From Stenotrophomonas sp. SAM-B (lineage in GTDB: Bacteria; Pseudomonadota; Gammaproteobacteria; Xanthomonadales; Xanthomonadaceae): 52,654 nucleotides of DNA. Shown in pieces: positions 17,683-26,382 of the stretch (position 1 is the stretch's first letter; every line of letters starts with the position of its first letter). The notes under the pieces are model-generated. The model saw nothing but the letters and a program-made list of their open reading frames with translations. It made no database searches and was not told where the DNA came from. The stretch is from assembly GCF_013387485.1 (NCBI RefSeq), contig NZ_JABBXB010000016.1:1-52654 (forward strand), in the 5' to 3' direction. Position numbers and translations under genes: made by a program.

Positions 17683-19110
17683 TCAGCGCATCACCAGCTG
17701 CCCACCATCGTTGCCCCGGATGATGCGCAGCACCAGCTGGGCCGGACGCTGCTGGAAGTTGGCGCGCCAGCTGGCGAGATCGGCAAACTCACCTGCCGTT
17801 GCCGCGGTGATCACATCGCCCTGCTGCAGGCCGGAGTTGGCCGCGCGGCTGCCGCGTTTGACGTCACTGACCAATACCCCGCTGACGCCGGCCTGGCGCA
17901 GCGACTCGGGCAGATCGACGAAGGTGGCGCCGCCCAGGCGCGGATCGAGCGACTCGCCACTGACCGCCCGCGCCTGCTCCTTGAGCGTGGCCTTGATCTG
18001 CAGCGGCTTGCCCTCGCGGCGCACATCCAGGGTCAGCGTGCTGCCCACCGGCTGCAGGCCTTCCACGTTGTGCAGCGCCTGCGCGCTGTCCACGCGCTGG
18101 CCGTTGGCCGACACCACTACATCGCCCGGCTTCAGTCCGGCAGCGGCGGCACTGGACCCGGCCAGCACGCGGGTGACCAGCGCGCCCCGCGTCTCGGTCA
18201 GGCCCAGGCCCTGTGCGATCTGCTGGGTCAGGTTCTGCGTCTCGATGCCGAGTGTGCCGCGCACCACCACGCCGTGCTTGACCAGCTGGTCGACCACGTC
18301 GCGCGCCAGGTTGGAGGGGATCGCCAGGCCCAGGCCGATGTTGCCGGCCATGCTGCCCTGCGGATTGAAACTGGCGGTATTGATGCCGACCAGCTGGCCC
18401 TGCAGGTTGACCAGTGCGCCGCCGGAATTGCCCGGGTTGATCGAGGCATCGGTCTGGATGAAGTTCTGGTAGCCCAGCCCGCGGATGCCGCTGCGGCCCA
18501 CCGCCGAGACGATGCCGGAGGTGACCGTCTGGCTGAAACCGAAGGGGTTGCCGATCGCCACCACGAAGTCGCCCACGCGCAGCTGCGCGCTGTCGCCCAG
18601 CTTGATCTCGGTCAGGTTGCCGGTCGGAATACGGATCAGGGCAACGTCGGTATCGGCATCGGAGCCGATGAATTCAGCCTTCACCGTCCGCCCATCGGCC
18701 AGCGTCACCTGCACGTCGTCGGCGTTGTCGATGACGTGGTGGTTGGTCAGCACCAGGCCTTCGGCGGCATCGATGATCACGCCCGAGCCCAGCGATTCGT
18801 TGATGCGTTCCTGCGGCACTTCCGGGAACAGGCGGCGGAAGAACGGATCGTTGAAGTAGGGGTTGCGCACGCGCACCACCTGCTTGGTGTTGACGCTGAC
18901 CACCGCCGGCATCACCCGCTCCAGCATCGGCGCCAGTGACGGTACCGCCTGGCCGGCGACCGCCGCGGGCAGCGCGGCCGTGGTCGGGATCGTGTACGCG
19001 GCCGGTGCCGCTTCGGCACGGTTGTCCAGGTGCGCGTTGATGGCCGTGGCGGTGAATCCGCCGAAGGCAGCGGCGAGAGCGAGCGTGAGCAGGGTCGGGA
19101 GCGGTCGCAT
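17683..19110 (-). CDS. Do-family periplasmic serine protease (DegP/DegQ/MucD type)
   Basis: The product has 475 residues. An N-terminal signal sequence or anchor covers residues 1-25. The trypsin-like domain has the triad His125 (LTNHHVIDNA), Asp155 (DADTDVALIR) and Ser229 (NPGNSGGAL). Two PDZ domains follow, roughly 280-370 and 385-470. This is periplasmic protein quality control. The segment before the protease domain lacks the long Q-linker of DegP, so DegQ or MucD is the closer match. The ATG at 19110 begins the signal sequence. Reading leftward, TTGCGG, 17 bases and GAATTA about 60 bases upstream could be a promoter, but weakly. Confidence 0.95.
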   Translation of the reverse strand: MRPLPTLLTLALAAAFGGFTATAINAHLDNRAEAAPAAYTIPTTAALPAAVAGQAVPSLAPMLERVMPAVVSVNTKQVVRVRNPYFNDPFFRRLFPEVPQERINESLGSGVIIDAAEGLVLTNHHVIDNADDVQVTLADGRTVKAEFIGSDADTDVALIRIPTGNLTEIKLGDSAQLRVGDFVVAIGNPFGFSQTVTSGIVSAVGRSGIRGLGYQNFIQTDASINPGNSGGALVNLQGQLVGINTASFNPQGSMAGNIGLGLAIPSNLARDVVDQLVKHGVVVRGTLGIETQNLTQQIAQGLGLTETRGALVTRVLAGSSAAAAGLKPGDVVVSANGQRVDSAQALHNVEGLQPVGSTLTLDVRREGKPLQIKATLKEQARAVSGESLDPRLGGATFVDLPESLRQAGVSGVLVSDVKRGSRAANSGLQQGDVITAATAGEFADLASWRANFQQRPAQLVLRIIRGNDGGQLVMR

Positions 19111-19569
19111 GTCCGGCGGTTCCGTGTCGGAGGGGGCGGGGGCAGGGAAAACAGGTATACGGTAATTCAAGCTGAATGAGTGTGTCCGCAACCGGCTAAA
19201 CCCGGGATGAAACCCGACGCAGCCGCGGCGTTCCCGACGACGTCGGCAGGCCGACGGTCGGGGTGCCGAGGCAGCCGATGTGGAGGACCGGACGTGGCTG
19301 CCGCGATGCATCCGATGACGCCCGATCGCACCCTCGTCGTGCGTCGGCAACGCGCACCACTGCCATCGAAACCAGCGCAAATGCCGGGTGCGGAGGCGGG
19401 GAATGGATCAGGTGCGACGATCAATTGTCGAATCATCGGATGCGGCGGAGATGCGCATCCAGACACACGGCGTGCACCACGCACTGGAACGGCAATGCTG
19501 TTTTCAAGGGGTTTCGTGCAAGCGCCTGGTGCATTGCTTGCTGCCGCCGATGGGGGTGCTACTGTCGGC
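19111..19569. other. Long intergenic region without a recognisable gene
   Basis: There are 459 bases between the divergent protease and histone-like genes. Several short frames cross on both strands, but their compositions (rich in R, P, G and C) look like non-coding GC-rich DNA. I see no strong hairpin, repeat or RNA gene. Confidence 0.5.
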
Positions 19570-19586
19570 TTGGCACGTGCATCGCA
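19570..19586 (+). promoter_or_regulatory. Candidate sigma-54 promoter of the histone-like gene
   Basis: TTGGCACGTGCATCGCA matches the sigma-54 -24/-12 consensus (YTGGCACGRNNNTTGCW) at 15 of 17 positions by eye, with the invariant GG and GC ten bases apart. It would start transcription about 70 bases before the ATG at 19666. A competing sigma-70 -10 (TATAGC, 19617-19622) is also present with a poor -35. A single match of this length can occur by chance. Confidence 0.4.
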
Positions 19587-19665
19587 TCAAGACCGTTCCA
19601 CGATGGACCGCGCCGGTATAGCATCGCCAGCGATTTGACTAACCAGGCCCCTTAGGAGGCACTCA

Positions 19666-20685
19666 ATGAGCAACGGTAATGGTGTGACCACGGTTCTCTC
19701 GCAGACCGTCGAAGATGCAAAAGAAACCGCCACCAACGTCGGCGAGACCATCGCACACGTTGCGGAAGATGCCGTCGCTTCGGTGAAGAAGACCGCCAAG
19801 CGCGCACGCAAGGCTGCCACCACCCAGGTCGCCAAGGTCAAGAAGGCCGTAACCAAGGTCGAGAAGACCGTCGCCAAGAAGGCTGACAAGGCGGCCAAGT
19901 CGGTCGGCAAGACCCTGGCCACCGCCAAGCAGAAGCTGGAAACGGCCAAGAAGAACGCCAAGGCCGAAGTCACCGCGATCAAGAAGCAGGTCGCCAAGAA
20001 GAAGGCCGCCGCTGAAAAGGCCGTGACCAAGACCACCAAGGCTGCCGGCAAGAAGGCCACGACCGCCAAGAAGGCCGTGACCAAGAAGGCTGCCGCTGCC
20101 AAGAAGACCGTGACCAAGAAGGTCGCCACCGCCAAGAAGGCCGTCGCCAAGAAGACCGCGACCGCCAAGAAGGCCGTGACCAAGAAGACCACCGCCGCCA
20201 AGAAGACCGTCGGCAAGAAGGTCGCCGCTGCCCGGACCGCCGTTGCCAAGAAGTCGGCGACCGCCAAGAAGGCCGTGACCAAGAAGACCGCAGCGGCCAA
20301 GAAGGTAGCCGGCAAGAAGACCGCCGTCGCCAAGAAGACCGTCGGCAAGAAGGTCGCCACCGCCAAGAAGGCTGTTGCCAGGAAGTCGGCGACCGCCAAG
20401 AAGGCCGTGACCCGGAAGACCGCGACCGCCAAGAAGGTGGCCGGCAAGAAGACCGCCGTCGCCCGCAAGTCGGTCGGCAAGAAGGTCGCCACGGCCAAGA
20501 AGGCCGTGACCAAGAAGACCACCGCGGCCAAGAAGACCGTCGGCAAGAAGGTCGCGACCGCCAGGAAGGCTGTGGCCAAGAAGGCTCCGGCGAAGAAGGC
20601 TCCGGCCCGCAAGGCCGCCCCGGCCAAGCGTGCTGCCGCCAAGCCGGTTGCCCGCAAGGCGCCGGCCAAGCGCGCGCGCAAGTAA
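19666..20685 (+). CDS. Histone H1-like lysine/alanine-repeat protein (AlgP-like)
   Basis: The product has 339 residues. The first 35 are acidic to neutral (MSNGNGVTTVLSQTVEDAKE and so on), likely a small folded or interaction segment. The rest is almost entirely K, A, T and V in repeats such as KKAVTKK, KKTVGKKVATAKKAVAKK and AAKKVAGKKTAV, ending KAPAKRARK. It resembles the C-terminal tail of histone H1 and Pseudomonas AlgP/HctB-like proteins, expected to bind and compact DNA. A strong AGGAGG (19654-19659) lies six bases before the ATG. The coding DNA from about 19960 to 20600 is itself repetitive, so copy number could vary between strains. Confidence 0.9.
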   Translation: MSNGNGVTTVLSQTVEDAKETATNVGETIAHVAEDAVASVKKTAKRARKAATTQVAKVKKAVTKVEKTVAKKADKAAKSVGKTLATAKQKLETAKKNAKAEVTAIKKQVAKKKAAAEKAVTKTTKAAGKKATTAKKAVTKKAAAAKKTVTKKVATAKKAVAKKTATAKKAVTKKTTAAKKTVGKKVAAARTAVAKKSATAKKAVTKKTAAAKKVAGKKTAVAKKTVGKKVATAKKAVARKSATAKKAVTRKTATAKKVAGKKTAVARKSVGKKVATAKKAVTKKTTAAKKTVGKKVATARKAVAKKAPAKKAPARKAAPAKRAAAKPVARKAPAKRARK

Positions 20686-20703
20686 GCAAGTTGCAACGTG
20701 CTG

Positions 20704-20722
20704 CTCCCGCCTGAGGCGGGAG
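20704..20722 (+). terminator. Hairpin after the histone-like gene
   Basis: The 8-bp stem CTCCCGCC-TGA-GGCGGGAG starts 19 bases past the stop. No T-run follows, so it may be a weak or factor-dependent terminator. Confidence 0.45.
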
Positions 20723-20925
20723 TGGCATGGCGGGGTCGGCCTGTGCCCGCCCACTGCCTCCTGGCATCCCGGTCGAGTACATCGCGTCACGCTGCGATCA
20801 GACTCCCGGTTCCTGTCCTGACTGTCCCGCCCCTTCGTCAGATCCTGCCCCTGCGGCCGGGTGCTTGACGGTCCCTCCCTGCCTCTCTTGCTAACCTGCT
20901 CCGCGGACGTCCACGGGAAGATGCA

Positions 20926-21606
20926 ATGCGCGGTCTCGACTTCAGTTCCTGGCAGGCCATGCTCTCGACCCTGGTCGGCCTGGCGGTCATCACCCTGATC
21001 GGCGTCGGCATCCGGCTGCTGGTCATGCAGACCATGCAGCAGCGCCGCGAGCGCGAGAACCGGCAGATCAACGAGCGGCTGCGCACGCTGATCGCGGCGT
21101 ACAAGGTGCTCGGGGGCTCATTCACCGGAACGCTTGATGTCGATCCACGCCATCGTCGGGACTTCCGGGCGCTGCCAGAAGCAGGCGAAGACGGCGATGC
21201 GCTGCACCTGCCGGCGGACGCGGAGATCGGCGGCGAGCGTGCGCGTCGCATCCGTGATGCGGTGGAAGCAGCGCTGTCGGACATCATCCTGCTGGGCACC
21301 GATGAGCAGGTGCGCCTGGCCGCGCACGCCGCCAACGAGATGGCCCGGGGCCGCCTCGTTCCCACTGCCGAACTGGTGGTGTCGCTGCGCGACTTCATTC
21401 GCCAGGCGTTGGATCTCGATCCCATCCCCGCCGCCGTCATCATCCCGCGCCAAGGCCCGGCACGGCCCTCGGCCGGTGCGAAGGGCAAGGGCGATGCGGG
21501 TGACAAGGGCGGTGGTAAAGGCGGTGGTGGCGGTGGCGGTATGGGAGGAATGGGCGGCGGCGGCATGGGCGTTGGCGCGGATGACACCTCGGACGCGCAT
21601 CGCTGA
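20926..21606 (+). CDS. Unknown single-pass membrane protein with Gly/Met-rich tail
   Basis: The product has 226 residues. A membrane helix at about 12-33 (MLSTLVGLAVITLIGVGIRLL) precedes a basic stretch (QQRRERENRQINERL). A mostly helical cytoplasmic domain follows to about residue 175, then a tail of G, K and M repeats (GGMGGMGGGGMGVGADD). The helical middle resembles proteins annotated only as hypothetical in Xanthomonadaceae. GGGAAG precedes the ATG. It is transcribed toward the S9 peptidase gene, whose end is 12 bases away. Confidence 0.8.
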   Translation: MRGLDFSSWQAMLSTLVGLAVITLIGVGIRLLVMQTMQQRRERENRQINERLRTLIAAYKVLGGSFTGTLDVDPRHRRDFRALPEAGEDGDALHLPADAEIGGERARRIRDAVEAALSDIILLGTDEQVRLAAHAANEMARGRLVPTAELVVSLRDFIRQALDLDPIPAAVIIPRQGPARPSAGAKGKGDAGDKGGGKGGGGGGGMGGMGGGGMGVGADDTSDAHR

Positions 21607-21618
21607 TTGCCGCTCGGC

Positions 21619-24060
21619 TCACGGCGAGGCGGCCACTCCGATCCGGTACGGCGGTGGGGTCGCGCCCATCAGGTGCGTGACGAAGTAGTCCCACATCCGG
21701 CGCATGTAGTAGTCGTCGTTGCGGAACAGCTCGTGGTCCTGGTTGGGCAGGTACAGCAGGTCGTAATCCTTGTTGGCGAGCGTCAGCGCCCGCGCCAGTT
21801 GCAGGGTCAGCGCCGGCATGGCGTTCTCGTCCAGATCGCCGTAGACCAGCATCAGTCGGCCCTGCAGGCGGTCGGCCAGCGCATCGTTGGCCAGCGGTTG
21901 GAACAGTGCGGGCACCGCATCGGGCCGCGGGCGCACCGCGGTACCGTCGGCATAGACCGGTTGGCCGCCGACCAGCCGGTCCATCCCATGGATCGCGCCG
22001 CCGTACATGCCCTGGAAGCTGTGGCTGCCGGCCGACGCCACCCCGACCTTGTAGAACGCCGGGTGGCGCAGCAGGGCACGCGCTGCGCTGTAGCCGCCGA
22101 AGGAGTGCCCATAGATGCCGACGCGGCTCAGGTCCATGCCCGGATAACGGGTGGCCAGCTGGCGGATGGCCGCGACATGATCGTCCAGCTGCAGATCGGC
22201 TGCGGTCAGGAAGCTGGCATCGTGGAAGGCCTTGGAACGTCCGGGCGTGCCGCGCGCATCGATGCTCACCACCACGAAGCCGAGCTGGGCCAGGCTGGAA
22301 CGCGCGACCGGATTCATCGTGGCGGTGGCGTCGACGAAACCGACCGGGGCGTTGGTGATATGCGGTCCACCGTACATGGCATCGATCACGGGATGGCGTC
22401 CGGTCCCGCTGTAGCCGGGCGGCAGGTACACCGTCGCCTGCAGTTCGGTACGGCCGTCGGCGGCCAGCACGCTCACCCGCTGCGGCGGCACCCAGCCGGC
22501 CGCACGCACGCTGCGGTCATCGGCGTGTTCCAGTTCCAGCACCACGCGCCCATCGGTGGTCGAGCGCAGCACGCTGATCGGCGCGAGGTCCACCCGCGAG
22601 TAGCTGTCGACCACGTAGGCCGCCGAGGGTGACAGCAGCGTGGACGCACGGCCCCCCATCAGCACGCCGGCGCCGCCATCGATCGCATGGTCGGCCGCTT
22701 CCGGTGTGAGCAGGACCGGGGCGCCGCCGTCCAGCGACACCCGGTACAGGCGGCGCTGATACGGATCGCCGGGCTCGCGCCCGCCGGCGGTGAACAGCAC
22801 CTGGCGACGCGCCTCATCGACGCCGACCACATCACGGACCAGCCATTCGCCGCGGGTCAGCTGGCGGACCACGCGGCCATCGCGGCGGTCGATCAGGTAC
22901 AGATGGCCCCAGCCATCGCGCTGCGAGAACCAGACGATGCCGTCGCCGCGCTGCAGAACGTGCACGGCTGGCCGGTTGTAGGGGTAGGTGTTGAGCTGCA
23001 CGCGGGTATCGCTGGTCTCCTCATGCACGGTGCGCACGCGGCCGGTGCGCACGTCCACCTCGACCAGGCGCAGGCGTGCCGGCGCGTCATGGCGCATGAT
23101 CGCCGTGTAGACCTTGCCGGCATCGGCCGACCAGCCCAGCACCCCCGCCTCGGTCAGCGTGTGCCAGCCCTCGGGAACGGCGATGTGGCGCGTGCCGCTA
23201 CCGTCCACCTCGGTGACGAACCAGGCGTCGCGCACCTGCTCGGCGTCCCCGAGCAGGCCCAGGCGCACTTCGTGCACGACCGGGCGGAAGCCATCGGTCG
23301 GGGCCGTCGCCAGATAGGGATAGGGCAGCACCTGGCGCTCGTCATAGCGCACGCCGAACAGGCGCTGGCTGTCCGGCGACCACGTGACCGCGAAGGGCGG
23401 CATCTGCAGCCGTCCTTCCCGTTGCGGAATGCCGCGCAGGGCGAAATCGGGCAGCACCCCGTAGCCGTGCGACGCTTCACCGTCCACGGTCAGTGCCCGT
23501 CGGCTGCCGTCGGAAACGCTGCGCAGCCACAGGTTGTGCTGCTCGACCCGCACGCTGTGCCGCCCATCCGGGGCCGGCAGATCACGGGGATCGGCGACTG
23601 CTGCCGACTGCAGTTCGCAGCCCGCAGGCAGCACGCACGCGACCCGCCGCTGTGGATCCACGCGCAGGGTGATCCGCACGTCATCGCCGCTGCGGGCGAC
23701 CGCCTCCACCTGTTGCATCACCCTGTCCGGATCGACGATGCCGGCGGCCGCCAGCGTGCTGCGCATCGTGTCGCTGTCGAACAGTTCGGTGCGCGTGGAC
23801 GCGGCGGGGTCGACCAGCAGGTAGCTCGTGCGGCCGTGCTCATCCTGGCGTGGATACCAGAAGCGGCCATCGTCGAGCCAGCGCGGCACCACCGTGGCAT
23901 TGCGGACCTCGCCGCGCAACTGCTGGTCCAGCACGCGTTCGGCGCGCTGGTACTGCGCCAGCCCCGGCCCTTCAGCCCGGGCCGGCCGGCTGGCGATCAC
24001 GCCAAGCCCGAGCGCGACTGCGAGCAGACAACCAAACATCCCCGGACGTACTGCTGCCAT
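21619..24060 (-). CDS. S9 prolyl-oligopeptidase/DPP-IV family peptidase
   Basis: The product has 813 residues. A signal peptide (MFGCLLAVALGLGVIASRPARA) indicates a periplasmic or exported enzyme. A DPP-IV-type beta-propeller covers about 40-530. The alpha/beta hydrolase domain has the nucleophile in GIYGHSFGGYSA, the aspartate in VYGDLDENAM and the histidine in NQDHELFRNDD. The fold and order match dipeptidyl-peptidase IV-like enzymes that release dipeptides from peptides with proline or alanine at position two. It is probably monocistronic or read after the DUF1428 gene. Confidence 0.94.
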   Translation of the reverse strand: MAAVRPGMFGCLLAVALGLGVIASRPARAEGPGLAQYQRAERVLDQQLRGEVRNATVVPRWLDDGRFWYPRQDEHGRTSYLLVDPAASTRTELFDSDTMRSTLAAAGIVDPDRVMQQVEAVARSGDDVRITLRVDPQRRVACVLPAGCELQSAAVADPRDLPAPDGRHSVRVEQHNLWLRSVSDGSRRALTVDGEASHGYGVLPDFALRGIPQREGRLQMPPFAVTWSPDSQRLFGVRYDERQVLPYPYLATAPTDGFRPVVHEVRLGLLGDAEQVRDAWFVTEVDGSGTRHIAVPEGWHTLTEAGVLGWSADAGKVYTAIMRHDAPARLRLVEVDVRTGRVRTVHEETSDTRVQLNTYPYNRPAVHVLQRGDGIVWFSQRDGWGHLYLIDRRDGRVVRQLTRGEWLVRDVVGVDEARRQVLFTAGGREPGDPYQRRLYRVSLDGGAPVLLTPEAADHAIDGGAGVLMGGRASTLLSPSAAYVVDSYSRVDLAPISVLRSTTDGRVVLELEHADDRSVRAAGWVPPQRVSVLAADGRTELQATVYLPPGYSGTGRHPVIDAMYGGPHITNAPVGFVDATATMNPVARSSLAQLGFVVVSIDARGTPGRSKAFHDASFLTAADLQLDDHVAAIRQLATRYPGMDLSRVGIYGHSFGGYSAARALLRHPAFYKVGVASAGSHSFQGMYGGAIHGMDRLVGGQPVYADGTAVRPRPDAVPALFQPLANDALADRLQGRLMLVYGDLDENAMPALTLQLARALTLANKDYDLLYLPNQDHELFRNDDYYMRRMWDYFVTHLMGATPPPYRIGVAASP

Positions 24061-24130
24061 GCCGATCGCTCCTTGATGACGGCGGCCCCGCGGGCGGCAT
24101 CGTCATCATGGCGCGCGCTTCCTGCCAGCC

Positions 24131-24157
24131 TGGAGCACCGAGCATGCCGGTGCTCCA
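24131..24157. other. Perfect 10-bp stem-loop upstream of the peptidase gene
   Basis: TGGAGCACCG-AGCATGC-CGGTGCTCCA lies between the DUF1428 and S9 peptidase genes, both leftward. No T-run follows on either strand, so it could be a weak terminator of the DUF1428 gene or a 5' leader structure. A second, looser dyad (TGATGACG with CGTCATCA, 24074-24108) sits between it and the peptidase start. Confidence 0.5.
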
Positions 24158-24221
24158 GCGCCGACTCAAGCGGCGTTGCGCCAACAGGTCCGCCTGGCCC
24201 GGGCCGAACCCGGCGCCCGGA

Positions 24222-24581
24222 TCACTGCTTCAATTCCACCACCGGCACGAAGCCGCCGTAGATCATCCGCTTGCCGTCGAACGGCATCGGATTGTTCTCC
24301 GGGTTCATCTGCGGGTCTTCCATCATCTTCTGCATGCCGGCATCGCGCGTGGCCTTGTCCGGCCATTCGATCCAGGAAAACAGCACCGCCTCGTCCTCCT
24401 TCGCTTCGACCGCGCGATGGAAGTCGGTCTGCTTGCCGTGCGGAACATCATCCCCCCAACACTCCACCACGCGCAGCGCACCGTGTTTGATGCAGATCGC
24501 ATCGCCCATGCGGGCGTGCTCGAGGAACTTGTCTTTGTTCGCGGTCGGGACGGCCAGTACGAAACCATCGATATAAGCCAT
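24222..24581 (-). CDS. DUF1428 family protein (YbaA-like)
   Basis: The product has 119 residues, the family's usual size. Family hallmarks are the opening YIDGFVLAVPTANKDKFLEHA, then VECWGDDVPHGKQTDFHRAV, FSWIEWPDKATRDAGMQKMM and FDGKRMIYGGF. The fold is a dimeric alpha/beta barrel (ferredoxin-like). The biochemical role is unknown. It is probably cytosolic and transcribed leftward. Confidence 0.92.
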   Translation of the reverse strand: MAYIDGFVLAVPTANKDKFLEHARMGDAICIKHGALRVVECWGDDVPHGKQTDFHRAVEAKEDEAVLFSWIEWPDKATRDAGMQKMMEDPQMNPENNPMPFDGKRMIYGGFVPVVELKQ

Positions 24582-25156
24582 GACAACGCTCCGGATGGCG
24601 CGCCAGGATGGGCGCCTTCAAGGCATACGACGAACCAGGGGGCGGACGATCGACACTGCGCTCGAGGCCCTTTGCGGCGGGTGAACACCCTGGGCGGACC
24701 CGGGTGATCCCATTCAGCGGGGCCGGCCCGCCCACCCGGCCGAGGGTCCGGGGGGTCAGAAAAATCCGAATCAGAGTGAGGAACTTCCTGATGGTTCAGC
24801 TGACGCATCCAGCCCATGATGGCGGTGCCGGGCAGGACGCCCCATGGCGCCCTGCGGTCCAACGCCCCACGGCACGGACCTCGGTGCATTCAGGAGGATG
24901 GACGCGTTAGCCGATTACTCCCCAAGAGCGGCTTCCCCAGCGCGTGACGCCCCGCAAGGGCACCGTCGTGACCAGAGTCCTTTCCCGCACGGCTCCCGTG
25001 CGTGGCCTTTCCCCCGCATCTGCTGCCCGCGTGACGATCGCGCGCTACGGGCATTCACGCCTTCATCGCCTGGAAAAAGCCACGCGCGTATGCCAGAGCG
25101 CGTCTGAACGCCGCCCCAAAATTCACTTTTGTGCAGGCGGTCAACTTCAGGGCGGG
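24582..25156. other. Intergenic region with no recognisable gene
   Basis: There are 575 bases between the divergent DUF1428 and Ax21 genes. Short frames on both strands are compositionally non-coding. A 7-bp stem-loop CGCACGG-CTC-CCGTGCG sits at 24986-25002, followed by TGGCCTTTCC; I cannot assign it. The size leaves room for a small RNA, but nothing in the sequence identifies one. Confidence 0.45.
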
Positions 25157-25184
25157 TTGTGTCGAATAACGGAGAATTTACATT
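25157..25184 (+). promoter_or_regulatory. Candidate promoter of the Ax21-family gene
   Basis: TTGTGT, 16 bases and TACATT fit sigma-70 -35/-10 hexamers. A leader of about 55 bases follows, with a small stem CCGGC-CTCCAT-GCCGG (25196-25211) and a GGTG site close to the ATG at 25246. Confidence 0.4.
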
Positions 25185-25245
25185 CCCGATGCAGTCCGGC
25201 CTCCATGCCGGGTGCAAGTAGTCCAAGACATAAAGGTGTACCCCC

Positions 25246-25818
25246 ATGAAGACTTCGTTGATTGCTCTGGCCCTGGCTGCCGCCCTCCCGTTCACCGCTT
25301 CGGCGGCTGAAGGCCTGTCCTACAACTACGCTGAAGCTGACTACGTCAAGACCGACGCAGACGGCGGCAAGGCCGATGGTTGGGGCGTGAAGGGTTCCTA
25401 CGCCTTCCACCCGAACTTCCACGCCTTCGGTGAGTACAACCAGCAGAAGACCGACATCGGTGACTTCAAGATCGACCAGTGGCGCGTCGGCGTGGGCTAC
25501 AACCAGGAAATCGGCAACAGCACCGACTTCGTGGGTCGCGTTGCCTACAACAAGTTCGACCCGAAGGAAGGCCTGGACTTCAACGGCTACAGCGCTGAAG
25601 CCGGTATCCGTACCGCGTTCGGCCAGCACGCCGAAGTCTATGCCATGGCCGGCTACGAGGATTACAGCAAGAAGCACGGCGTCAATCCGGATGGCCAGTT
25701 CTACGGCCGCCTGGGTGGCCAGGTGAAGTTGAACCAGAACTGGGGCATCAACGGCGACATCAAGATGGATCGCCACGGTGACAAGGAATGGTCGGTCGGC
25801 CCGCGCTTCAGCTGGTAA
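25246..25818 (+). CDS. Ax21-family outer-membrane beta-barrel protein
   Basis: The 190-residue product has a clear signal peptide (MKTSLIALALAAALPFTASA, cut before AEGLSY). The mature part of about 170 residues has alternating aromatic strands (LSYNYAEADYVKT, KGSYAFHPNFHAFGEYN, EVYAMAGYEDYS) and ends in the barrel-terminal pattern VGPRFSW. This is the Ax21 family of Xanthomonas and Stenotrophomonas. It was once proposed as a secreted quorum signal or XA21 elicitor; those claims were withdrawn, and an outer-membrane, vesicle-associated small barrel is the safer view. It stands alone, with a strong terminator directly downstream. Confidence 0.92.
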   Translation: MKTSLIALALAAALPFTASAAEGLSYNYAEADYVKTDADGGKADGWGVKGSYAFHPNFHAFGEYNQQKTDIGDFKIDQWRVGVGYNQEIGNSTDFVGRVAYNKFDPKEGLDFNGYSAEAGIRTAFGQHAEVYAMAGYEDYSKKHGVNPDGQFYGRLGGQVKLNQNWGINGDIKMDRHGDKEWSVGPRFSW

Positions 25819-25862
25819 TCCCAGCGTGACTGCATCGCCACGCGTCTGATCGGCGTGGCAGG

Positions 25863-25887
25863 AAAGGCCCGGCATTGCCGGGCCTTT
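25863..25887 (+). terminator. Terminator of the Ax21-family gene
   Basis: A perfect 11-bp stem AAAGGCCCGGC-ATT-GCCGGGCCTTT is followed by T-rich sequence (T-run 25885-25889). It begins 45 bases after the stop. Confidence 0.93.
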
Positions 25888-25946
25888 TTCGTGGGCGCGG
25901 TTTCCGCAGGGAGAGGGATAATGAGGCACTGTCATGGAGATGCCTG

Positions 25947-26372
25947 ATGTCCGAGTCCCCTGCGCTGCAGCAACCCCGCCTCGGTTGCGGTGCCGTCATC
26001 CAGCGCGCCGATGGCGCGATCCTGCTGGTCCAGCGCGGGCGTCAGCCCGAACAGGGCCACTGGGGCCTGCCCGGCGGCAAGGTCGATTGGATGGAGAAGG
26101 TCGAAGATGCCGTGGTGCGCGAAGTCCTGGAAGAAACCGGACTCGAGGTGACCGTCGAACGGCTGCTTTGCGTCGTGGATCACTTCGAACCGGCGCTGGG
26201 GCAGCACTGGGTGGCGCCGGTGTATCTGGCACGCGTACCGGCAACGGCGCAGGCCACGCTGCGCGAACCTGAAGCAATCCTCGCGCTGGACTGGTTCCAG
26301 CCGGACGCACTGCCCGCGCTGCTGACCGTCTCTGCCACCCAGGGCCTGGCGCAGCTTTCAACGCTGCGCTGA
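25947..26372 (+). CDS. Nudix hydrolase
   Basis: The 141-residue product has the complete Nudix box from residue 43 or so, with GGKVDWMEKVE followed by REVLEETGL, giving the metal-binding REXXEE residues. The N-terminal strand RLGCGAVIQRADGAILLVQRG is typical of the ADP-ribose/nucleoside-diphosphate class (YjhB/MutT-like). The substrate is unknown. The ATG at 25947 has GGAGATG upstream; an in-frame extension overlaps the Ax21 terminator and is rejected. It converges on the KDG kinase gene, with 10 bases between stops. Confidence 0.93.
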   Translation: MSESPALQQPRLGCGAVIQRADGAILLVQRGRQPEQGHWGLPGGKVDWMEKVEDAVVREVLEETGLEVTVERLLCVVDHFEPALGQHWVAPVYLARVPATAQATLREPEAILALDWFQPDALPALLTVSATQGLAQLSTLR

Positions 26373-26382
26373 TACGCATCCC

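Noticed and set aside
24780..24810. Sigma-E-type promoter (GGAACTT)
   Set aside because: The -35-like hexamer has no good -10 partner at the right distance, and the next gene is over 450 bases away.
25246..25818. Quorum-sensing signal precursor (historical Ax21 claim)
   Set aside because: The sequence is an ordinary small outer-membrane barrel with a signal peptide, and the signalling reports were withdrawn.
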